Below are positions 39,435 through 48,897 of a DNA stretch of 64,000 bases, piece by piece. Made by a program: the position numbers and the translations under genes. Every line of letters begins with the position of its first letter. Position 1 is the first letter of the stretch. The notes beneath the pieces were generated by a model. It ran no database searches. It was not told where the DNA came from and was given only the letters and a program-made list of their open reading frames with translations. The stretch spans positions 32,041,974 through 32,105,973 of the forward strand of contig NC_067121.1 in NCBI RefSeq assembly GCF_021347895.1, read 5' to 3'. The stretch is from Acanthochromis polyacanthus. Taxonomy: Eukaryota; Chordata; Actinopteri; Pomacentridae.

Positions 39435-41081
39435 TTGTGAGCTTAATTTTAGGATATACAAGAAGCTACGAGTACGTCCCACCAACATTGCACGGTATTT
39501 GAGTTTAGCCGTCTGTGTGTAAGAAGTTTTAATACCCTTTAAAACTATTTGATCTTGTTGGTGTTATCAGATATGAACCACAACTACAACACTGTAAGAA
39601 TACCAAACAGCTTATATCTACCTGTGCAGCAGTGGGTACATGAATAGGTCACATCAGACTGCAGTATGTAAAAGATAACAGATATTTAAACAGTCACACT
39701 TTACATGAAGGAGTTTTCATTATAGCTGACTGGATCTCATGTCGGGTGAAGTCGGGGGATGTGACTGAACAAAAAATCTAAACGCAGCATGCAAATGGCC
39801 GCCTATTCTGACTCAGAGATGGGGTTACATTTAGCCAGGTGTGCACAAAAGGTTATTGAGCTGCTCATCTGGTGACAAATTCTCATTCCTAGATTTCATT
39901 CATATCTTTTTCAGGCGTGGCTTTAAAGCACTGTGATCAGATAGTGACCCGTACACAGACACGTGTTTGACCAGTGACTATAAGAGGCCTTAAAATGGAG
40001 CTTGAATAAATTGTTTCAGACAGCATGGTGTAACAGACACTGTGACTTGCACAAATATATTCATTAGCAACATTTTGGTGGGATCCCTTCATCAAATGGG
40101 ACCGTTGGCCGATAAAGGTCTAGCCCAGAAACATTGGTAATAAATGTCATTTTGCAAGCTAGACGTTGGCAAAGAGTCTATCAGAAACTTTTCTCCATAC
40201 GCACCTGATTCAAGAAATAGATTTACAAAGAGTTGCTTTGTCTTAAATCACAATTGACAGTCTGCCACACCATGATCCTGTCGTCTGTAATGTCTGTCAA
40301 CTTCACCCAGTCATTCAGGAAAACTGGGATGACATTCCACAAGCAGCATTGACAACCTTTTTAACTGTGTTTCACTTTTGATTCACCTGTTATCATTTCC
40401 AACAGAGTCATATTTGGTTGTTTCATGATGTCTATCCTATTGTAGAGATGCCTTGTGTTGGAGCAAGTGCTTTTTCCCTCTATGTTAAAAAGAATGAAGT
40501 GAATTTCATGCCATATTACAGGTTGCGTTTACGTTTTTGCTCTGTATAAATCGCATACCGTCTTAGCAGGTGCAACTGGGAGGTCGAGGTCGGTCGAGCT
40601 CTATCTGCCGCACGGAACTGAAAAGAGCTCAGTAAGTGAAAACACCTGCGTTGGTTTACAGTTGGGTGTGTAGGATGTTTAAAATGTGCCGGACAGCTGC
40701 CTTCCTCCTGACCATATGTTGAAATTATCTCATAGTTGTTCCTAAAACATTTTACTGGTTTCTGGTGTCAGTGCTGGTGGTCCACAGGGTCTGTACACTC
40801 AAGCACCTGTCCATCTGTTTAGGTTAACTGTATATACATTTCTACTTTTTTCTACAATGTTTTTTTTATTTATATTGCAAAGATTAGCTCAGAAAATAAA
40901 TAAAAAAAATGCATCTTTTAGAATAAATTGTAATCACTCCCTGTGTTTCCTCCCAAGTATGTGCTCCTTTGCTTCGTAGGTTTTCTTGCAGGAGTCACCA
41001 GCTGTAGTGGGAGGACGGACGGTGATTCAGAGGCGCGCTCACGCACACACACCCGTCCCAGTGCACACTCGGGACCTTTTG

Positions 41082-41186
41082 CCATATTTGGCTGCCTGCG
41101 GCTCGCTTCCGACGCCTCTTCGTCCAATCAGCGTCCGTGTAGACACGCCAACCATTACGAGCACCTCAGAGCGCAGCGGTGACTCA
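41082..41186. promoter_or_regulatory. CArG, CCAAT and AP-1 motif cluster
   Basis: Within 105 bp of locally GC- and CpG-rich DNA lie a perfect CArG box CCATATTTGG (41082-41091, SRF), a CCAAT box on the plus strand (41124-41128, NF-Y) and a consensus AP-1 site TGACTCA (41180-41186). It is about 0.9 kb beyond the jun stop codon and just outside the predicted jun 3' end. The combination is typical of immediate-early control regions. It could be a jun enhancer or the promoter of a plus-strand non-coding RNA running towards jun. Confidence 0.5.
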
Positions 41187-41316
41187 ATCTCCCGTCCGCC
41201 CCAGTTCCTCCAACAACAAACACTCCTCATAACACCCTGTGAGAATATCTGCAAATCTGCTGCTGCATTAATTATTAATTATGCACAAAGACATAATGAC
41301 GCGTGTCCAACATTTT

Positions 41317-41322
41317 TTTATT
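41317..41322 (-). terminator. Polyadenylation signal of jun
   Basis: The plus strand reads TTTATT, AATAAA on the minus strand, 780 bases beyond the jun stop codon. A 3' UTR near this length is reasonable for c-jun. Other T-rich candidates exist, so the site is provisional. Confidence 0.4.
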
Positions 41323-42101
41323 TAATTTTTTTGTCATATTTACAGATAAGTGCTCAAAATACTGCGTACAAATATTATTACAAAGTGTTATTTAAGGTCT
41401 AGCATGACTTACACCTATATCACAAAGGTGTATGAACATAAGTGTTAAGAAAGTAAGGCAGTTTTTTGTCAGTAAACGCTACACACCTATAAAAGTCCTT
41501 GCGTAAAGGTTTGAAACTTTTTTGTTGTTGTTAGTGTTATTCTGTACATATAGTAGCCGGTGCATGGGATACTCAGTGCTTGACTCAAGTCTATATGCAT
41601 ACTTTGCTACTGGACATAGTGGGAAATTTGCAGAGCTTCACATTGTATTTTCGTGTATTTGCAGTTTGATCCCACACGATCCGACTCTCAGTTCTTTTCT
41701 GTCAGGATGCAGGATGGGCCACAATCAAGAGATAAGGTATGGACTCTTTCCATAACACTCTGCTTTCACTGGATTTGTAGTTTAAGCTGGAAATAAGGGA
41801 TAAAAAAATAAACAAACAGAATTGTCAGAAATATGTAACAGGCCGCATCAGAGGCAGATTTAGAGCAAAAATTTCCTCTGAGCTGTGCAATAAGTTTCTG
41901 CTCTGAAATTATTCACCGTACTGACCAATTACAAGTGTTTTGTCAGTCACCATCCGCGTGGATTCAGTCTGAGCGGATAATTTGGTGAAAAAAAAACGCG
42001 CTGAAACGCAGGGATTTCCCTGAAAGACTGAACAGGCCACTTGAAGCTGCATTTGGTCCCCAAGCAATGTCTTTTTTTTCTTCCTCTCCCCTCTTGGCAG
42101 T

Positions 42102-43073
42102 CTAGTAAGCTTGGAGCTGCTGCGTCAAAATGAGCTGGCAGCCGCTGTTAACGTGGTCCATGACCTTTTGCTTGAGTAGAGCCAGCTCGTCCCGGAGGAC
42201 GTTGGCGGAGGAAACCAACTCCGTGTTTTGGCTCTTCAGGTTTTTGACCCTGTCCTCCAGTCGGGAGATCCTCTCCAGCTTCCTTTTCCGGCATTTGGAC
42301 GCGGCCACCCTGTTTCTCATGCGCTTCCTCTCCGCTTTGATGCGCTCCTGGGACTCCATGTCGATGGGGGAGAGCGGAGGGGTCTCCCCGGTCATCTCCG
42401 GCACCGTCTGCGGCTCCTCCTTGAGCGCGTGTAGCCGCGGGTGACGCGCGGCCGCCAGCTGGTGGTCCCGCTGGATGTGGGACGGCTGCGGGGCGGCTGG
42501 GAAACTCGGGTGTCTCTCGCTGGCAGGTGCAGAGCCCGCGGCCCGGCAGAAAGTGCTCAAGTTTGTGTATTCCGGTGGCTCCGTGCGTACCGTGCAGCTG
42601 TAGGGGATCCCGCCGCTCTCAGACGCAGAGGAGCCGGGTGCCATGCCGCCGCCGCCCCCGCCGCTTGACGCGCCGGACTGTGCGTCAGAGTGCGCGGCGG
42701 GCATGTGCTGCTGGTAGTGGAGCTCAGCCAGAGCCCTCACAAACCCCTCAGCGAAGCCCTCCTGCTCGTCCGTGATGTTCTTGGGACAGACGAACTGGGT
42801 CGGGGTGGGAGTCGTGAGCCCGCTGCAGGACTGGATGATCAGCCTCTCCAGTTCAGGCGAGGCCAGCTTCAGGAGCCCGACATCAGGGGACGTCAGGATG
42901 TCGAGGGCCTTAGCGCCCAGCTGGGGTTTAAAGTTTTTCGGGTCGTTCAGGTTGAGAGTCATTGTTTGTTTGAGGGTTTTGGGGTTGAAGCCGTACACCG
43001 CCGTCCCGTCATGCTGAGAGTTGGACGCGTTCACGGCGTCGTCGTAGAAAGTCGCTTCCATTTTTCTGGACAT
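42102..43073 (-). CDS. jun: c-Jun, bZIP subunit of AP-1
   Basis: A single intronless frame of 323 aa, as in all c-jun genes. The start [12 protein letters not shown] aligns with the human N-terminus. The delta/JNK-docking region (about 30-57) is followed by the JNK sites in [17 protein letters not shown] (Ser62 and Ser72, equal to human Ser63/73) and the threonines of TTPTPTQF. The GSK3/priming region is [20 protein letters not shown] (T231, S235). The basic region at about 246-268 ([13 protein letters not shown], redox Cys261) binds TRE/CRE sites and the leucine zipper runs about 272-308. A Gly run (138-143) and a Ser/Ala/Pro/His-rich middle replace the longer human linker. It ends QLQAY instead of QLQTF. 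Coding DNA is strongly GC-rich. It is a nuclear transcription factor that dimerises with Fos/ATF. Motifs exclude JunB and JunD; duplicated fish c-jun copies cannot be told apart here. Confidence 0.97.
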   Translation of the reverse strand: MSRKMEATFYDDAVNASNSQHDGTAVYGFNPKTLKQTMTLNLNDPKNFKPQLGAKALDILTSPDVGLLKLASPELERLIIQSCSGLTTPTPTQFVCPKNITDEQEGFAEGFVRALAELHYQQHMPAAHSDAQSGASSGGGGGGMAPGSSASESGGIPYSCTVRTEPPEYTNLSTFCRAAGSAPASERHPSFPAAPQPSHIQRDHQLAAARHPRLHALKEEPQTVPEMTGETPPLSPIDMESQERIKAERKRMRNRVAASKCRKRKLERISRLEDRVKNLKSQNTELVSSANVLRDELALLKQKVMDHVNSGCQLILTQQLQAY

Positions 43074-43443
43074 AAAGTTTTGATCGCCCTGAGGGAGGGT
43101 TTCTTTCTCCTTAAACGAAAATAAAAAGAGCCCCAGATCGGCTGTTTACATGTGTCCCGTGACAGCCTCCCAACTGTCCTGCGGTAGAGTCTCTCTATTG
43201 TTGAAGTTCAACTCACTTGACAACTTTGCGTCCTGAGAAAACTTTTCTTTTGTGCTCCGTGCGGTCATCCACAACAAAAGTCTGGTTCTTCCGCCGCCGA
43301 GCCTCAGTGTTTTCACACCTCCAGCGTCTTCTTTGATTTAGCCTCCCTCCCAAAAAACTAGAAACACCGCCTGAATACGGCTTATACTTTCTATCACTTC
43401 CAACGTGGAGACGAACTTTATCCACCTCTAAGCTGCAGCTCGA

Positions 43444-43508
43444 CTGAAAATAACAATGATGTCATTTCTACGGCTCCTGATTGGCTGGAGATGATTTGGA
43501 GGGCGGGG
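43444..43508 (-). promoter_or_regulatory. jun proximal promoter: TRE, MEF2-like, CCAAT and GC boxes
   Basis: Read on the minus strand, in order towards the gene: a GC box (43501-43508, GGGCGGGG on plus), a CCAAT box (43480-43484), TGACATCA (43457-43464) and TTATTTTCAG (43444-43453). TGACATCA is exactly the proximal AP-1/ATF site of the human JUN promoter (as recalled), and the downstream A/T box takes the place of its MEF2/RSRF site CTATTTTTAG with two changes. The order and spacing match the mammalian promoter. This site mediates positive autoregulation by Jun/ATF2 in mammals. It lies about 390 bases above the start codon. Confidence 0.7.
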
Positions 43509-43573
43509 TTTGTCTAATGACATGCAGGTTGCTCTGACAACTAGCCATATCCCCGCCCCCCGCGATGGCTTAT

Positions 43574-43588
43574 GGGATTAGGTAATGC
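43574..43588 (-). promoter_or_regulatory. jun distal TRE-like element (jun2)
   Basis: The minus strand reads GCATTACCTAATCCC. From memory the human distal jun2 element is GCATTACCTCATCCC, so 14 of 15 bases agree. It sits about 117 bases upstream of the proximal TRE; in human the two sites are about 118 apart (-190 and -72). It should bind Jun/ATF2 heterodimers. The single change falls inside the 8-base core. Confidence 0.65.
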
Positions 43589-44385
43589 AGACAGTGGAGC
43601 AATGTACTCTGGGATTACGTAGTGTTTTTGAATATTTAGTTACCCGCTCAATTACTTGTTACCATCCCAGGATGAGAGCTGCTGGTTGGAGGAGTTTAAC
43701 ACTGATTAACAGCAAGTCTTTTATTATTTCTGATCAAGAATATGTTGCCTGAACATTTCACAAACTGGAGTTTCATAGACCATTAAGATAACAGCAACTC
43801 TAAGGCAATATTTATTATCAAAAAGCAGATATCATGATAACATCAGTTTATATGTCCTAGATCTGATTAGGATGAAATAGATGCAACAGTTCAGGAAATA
43901 AATGCTGGTTAGCTGGAAAAGTGGTGATAAAGAAAAGAACATGAGCCTGACCTGCAGCAAAAGCTCTTTTGTTGTAAAGGACACACACAAAATTGTGTTC
44001 TCACAGCCCTGCATGTTTTAAGTTTCTTTCTGAATTGTTGCAATGTGCAGAGGACTTGTGTCCTTAGAAATGTAAACATTAACAAGCACTGTGTGCACAT
44101 TGATGAACACAGAATACAGAAAGGAATAGAAGACAACAAAGAAAAGCAAGTATTTCGGAAAATATATTGAGATACTGGAGTGACAAATAAACAACAGCAA
44201 CAAAAAAAGACATTAAAAATAAAAATATTCACTTTGGATTTTTCCTTGTATGTTTTCCTTGTAGCTTTATGACCAAATTTAAGTAGAATTACAAATTCTG
44301 ACTGGTAAAAACATCTTTTTAATGTAATAATTTCAATGAAACACGACATAAGTACATTTAAAGTACACTATATATGTATGTATAT

Positions 44386-44394
<9 letters not shown>

Positions 44395-44426
<32 letters not shown>
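44395..44426. repeat. (TA)n microsatellite
   Basis: Sixteen TA units flanked by TATG and ACAC variants between 44370 and 44438. Confidence 0.95.
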
Positions 44427-44430
<4 letters not shown>

Positions 44431-44470
44431 CACACACATGTGAAATGATGATTATATACATGTGAAATGA

Positions 44471-44490
44471 TTCCCCTGTATACAGGGGAA
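44471..44490. repeat. Perfect 20-bp palindrome
   Basis: TTCCCCTGTATACAGGGGAA is its own reverse complement, with no spacer. ATGA stands directly on both sides in direct orientation, and TGTGAAATGA occurs twice just to the left. It is next to the TA repeat and may be a recent repeat-derived foldback. Confidence 0.85.
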
Positions 44491-47400
44491 ATGATGGCAA
44501 TTTTAATTTACATTCACTTTATTATATTTTTGATCTTGTATCTGTAATATTTTTATGTTTTTAAAGCTTTTTTTTACACTTTGTTAATAATTGTTACAAG
44601 ATAAAAGCGCTCAACTTCTAAAAAACAACCACATACTTTATTTGTAACACAAGCACGAACTGAGACTTTTATTTTAATGAGTTTTTTTCATATTTTTGCT
44701 GCCAGGTTTTTGCTGTTTTTTTTTAGTTAGCTTGTTTGTTTGTTTTTACATTTCTTAACAAATGGGCATAACATTTTCTAAATAAACAGTCCAAGCTGTT
44801 CAAAAATGGCATTTTCTGGTCTGAAATAATATATTCTTATAATGTAAAGTTACATACTTTACATTTTTGCAACGGATTTGTTTAAAAATCCATGCATTTT
44901 ACAGATTTCTTTTCTAAATATGAAAAACAGAGCTGTATTTATTTAAATGCAGTGTCACTGTGTGGCTTCCAGTGCACAAACAGGTAACAAATTAAAGGAA
45001 AAACCTGAACTCTTGACCTCTATAATGAGGTGATCTGGTGGCTCTGTTGTGCTGTAGGAGCATTTTGATGGCATGGTTTGAGTCCACTTCTTCACTTAAA
45101 AGGAAGGGGTGCTGCAAATCAATAGAAAATTGTTCTGAATGATCACCTTTATTTTTCATGAAGCGTTTCTATCCTGATGGAAGTGATCTCTTCCAAGATA
45201 ACAATGATACCATCCACAGAGGACAAGGGGTCACTGAATGGTTTGATGAAAATGATGTGAATCATTTGTTATGGCCTTCACAGTCACAAGAGCCCAACTG
45301 AACATCGAGACTGTCATAAAAACGTCACATGTGGGACTATCTTTTGGAATAATGGTATTCGTCTCTCCAGTGAAGTTGCAGAAACTTAGAGAATCAATAC
45401 CAATGAGCTTTGAAGCTTTTATGTTGATTTTTCCTTTAATTTGTCACCTCTCTGTATATATTTCTAACACTGACACTAAGGCACATTTATGAGTTATAAT
45501 ATTGTTGTGACAGATAAGGAAATGCAGGCACAGATGCATTTAAAGTGGTTATCGTAGCATTTATTGTTATCAAAGAAGACGTGTCATGATACATTTTATC
45601 TTCATTATGTCTAGGCCATTCATGAGAGTCATTCAGATTTGAACTCGGCTCACCCAAGAGCTTTATTCTCATGATAACTCTCCTGCACAGGACATATATG
45701 GACATGTGTTCATTCATACAAACAGTCTGTGCTCACTTACATCAGCCTCAAAGGTACATGTGAAGCTGCACCACTGACTGAAGCCTCTTTACAGCTGCAG
45801 TCCAGTCTGTCTGGCTCCTCCATTGTATTATTCAACATGTTCTCCTCGAGCCAACTATAAATAAGTTAACAGCCTCAGACAGCCTGGGATAACCAGAGCT
45901 GCCTGAGGTCAACACTCTTGAGATGACATGTTGTCTTCACAACTCGGCCGTGCAACACCCATTTGGAAGTATTTGACACCCTCAAGTAGAAAGTCAGCAC
46001 TGGAATGCTTTAGAAACTTCTGTAATCCCACAGCGGTGACAAACAAGGCCTTTTCTTTTTCTGTTCTTTGATGACAATAACTTTCTGAGCCCCTCTCTGT
46101 CTGTACACCTGTGTAAAGACCCACCAAGGAGTATTTTCCTATCAAACTACCACCGTGCCCCGGCCGTGCTTCCTGTTTCTCTGTCAGCTTTTCCCCTGTG
46201 CTGACCCGACGGGGTCGCCTTTAGATAACATTGCTTTCCTCTTCCCTGCCTGGGCCAGCTGTTTCCACTGCATGCAGTTTTCTAATCAGGAGCTGGTTCT
46301 GCCGGCCTCCCAACAGGCCCTGCTTTTGTTGTACAGAGGTGGGACAGTGCAGGGTCTATGGAAACACCTCCACCCCTTCATGAGAGAAAAACACAGAGAA
46401 AAGCTATATGTGCTTGTGTTGATGTATCAACAGGGAGAAGTTATGAATCCCTCCAGGCCTGAGGACACACACATACTGAGGCTCTGAGAGCAGCGAGAGA
46501 GACAGATGAGATTTCAAACACTGTCCGTGCACTGTTTGTCGAAGACCATCTGTTTCTTCCTGTCCTGCTGCTTGATTTTTCTCTGTTCCCCATCTCTGCT
46601 GATCATTCCTGGTCCAAACACGCTGATCACAGTCAGCGCCGCTTCCTTTGGACAGCTGTTTATCTCCTCTAAGTAAAGAAAACAATATAAAGACAAGGTG
46701 GAATGCAGTGTAGAAAGTTTGGCAGATCAGTTCTAAACATGTTTTTAATGGCAAGTCAGCAAGTTCGCTCCTTCCAACGAAGCCTGTTTTGCAAACTGAT
46801 TAACTGCAAATTTGCATGTGAATATGCAGCCTAAATGATAAAGTCAGCTAAAATGACAAAAAAAAAACATCATGTAGAAAACTAAGTTGTTCAGTGCAAC
46901 TGAAGACCACACATGCTCTAAAAAAATGTTTTTTTAAACAGTTTTTGATTGTAATTTTGTAAAAGAATTTCACTTAGTTTTTTTTCTGAATCTTCTTATT
47001 CTGCTAAAGACAGGTAACAACAAGTAAAATGACAAAAACGTTATTAATTTACATGTTAACCCTAAAAACCAGACCAAAACTATCAATAATCAAAATCGGT
47101 TTGTTTACAAATGGTTATTCTATTACAACGCCTGAAAATTACATTTCCAATAGAATTACAGTTTTGCTGTATGTAACTCCTTCTGTGAAAAACAAATCTG
47201 TTAAATAAACCCTGAAAATCTGGCAGCAAACTGCGAAAAACACACATTAAAAATAGTAAAATATGGTACATTGAAAAACTGTGAAAATAACGGCAAATGT
47301 CTGTACAATACTGATGTTTTTAGCTGACTCAATACAGTAAAATAGTGTAGTTTTCTTCATGCTTTCTACTGATTTTTTTTTTTTTACAGTGCATGTCACC

Positions 47401-48031
47401 CTATTTGCACAAATGCTCAAGACAAAATGGCAATTTGTAGATAGTACAATTACTGTTAATATATTTACGTTAATCTTTTAACTATCAGTATTTTCTAATC
47501 TGGGTTCTTCAAAGATTTAAAACGATAGAAAACAAAAAATAGACGGATGTAAACCCACATCTTTCTGCTGAACAAGGTTTTTGCCTTACTTCGGCTTTCA
47601 TACGACTCTGGAGAAAAAACGCGGCTGTATCCCTTTTGGCCGCTCTCGCCTGCCGTCCCAGCCACCGTCTCCAACTCTCACAAAGTACGCCGCTCAGAAA
47701 CTTAAAACGATAAAAACTCAATGTTTTCTGCTCTGAAATAAGAATTTAACAATTAGGTAAGTTCGGAGGTTTAGCATTAGTTGATGTATTAACGCCCATT
47801 GTGTTTAAATATGTCTGTTTGGTCTATTTTAAATGTTATTCAATGTAAATCACTGGGGTGCACTGTTATCTTCAGCCTTCAATGGAGGGCAGGAGGGTGA
47901 AAAGAATGAACAGAAATCACTTCCTTTCAGCGATATTGTCCGTTGAATCAATTTAACCTGCTAAATATCGATACTGTCAGCGCAACCCGGTTAATAATTA
48001 ACCCGGTTGTCTCCATTCAGCTGGCGTCCTC

Positions 48032-48858
48032 ATGGCAGAGCGGTTCTATGTCGGGGTGGATGTGGGCACCGCCAGTGTCAGAGCCGCCCTGGTGACCAGA
48101 GACGGTCAGCTGAGGAGGACGGCCGAGGAGCCCATCAGCATCTGGGAACCCCAGTCCGACCACTATGTCCAGTCCTCCACGGAGATATGGGACAAATGCT
48201 GCAAGGTGGTCAAGGTAGGATGACCTCAGGGTGGTTCGGTCAGGTTGCACAAATGGATTAATCATTTATCTTTCAGTTTTAGCCAGTTATTTCAAATAGT
48301 TTTAGATAACTGTTCATTGCTTTTACATACAGTGTACAACAGAAGAGAGCAAATGTGCAAAGTCACTTAAGTTTCAAATAATTTAACATTTTTTCACCTT
48401 ACAATAATTACATTATTTCTTAGCAGACCGGTAGGGTATTAAATATTACCCAAAATTGGCAATGAACATTTTAGATTTGCTGTATGACAAATATGGGACC
48501 CAGAGTCAATGCAACAGAAGTCAGTGCACCTTTCTTTACTGAGAAAGTCTTTTATTTTTTCATTACCCTCATATCCAACTTTATTTTGATGACAAAATTA
48601 ATCCTCCTCAGCATGGGTATCATGAAAGTTGCATGAATTTCTGGAGAAATGTATCTTCTACATTCTTTAGTGCTTATTTTTTTCCACTGATCTGTGCTGT
48701 GTTTTTCTCTCACTTTCTTCTACATAAGGGTTATTATTATTATTTATTTAGTTAGTTGTGTTTTATTTTTTTGCTCACTTTCTTCTATATTTGTTTTTTA
48801 TATGTATATAATTTTTGTTTATTTTATTTATTTTTTGGCTCATTTCTTTCTATATTTG

Positions 48859-48897
<39 letters not shown>

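Larger units (their letters stand above)
43600..48031. other. Intergenic DNA between jun and fggy
   Basis: The two genes are divergent, as in human. The stretch is AT-rich, with a TA microsatellite and short repeats near 44.4 kb and a 20-bp palindrome. A repeat-like AT-rich block at about 47.0-47.4 kb ends in TTTTTTTACAGTGCA. The longest frame (46155-46487, plus) has no recognisable domain. The fggy promoter should lie in the last few hundred bases, but no TATA or CCAAT box stands out. Confidence 0.45.

Noticed and set aside
42130..43124. Plus-strand frames of 68-144 codons opposite jun
   Set aside because: They are shadows of the GC-rich jun coding exon on the other strand and have no start context or homology of their own.
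46155..46487. 110-codon plus-strand frame between jun and fggy
   Set aside because: No recognisable domain, no repeated motif, and no splice or promoter context.
47000..47395. Possible MITE ending in TTTTTTACAGTGCA
   Set aside because: The right end looks like a known repeat terminus, but I could not find a matching left end or target duplication, so it is not listed as an element.
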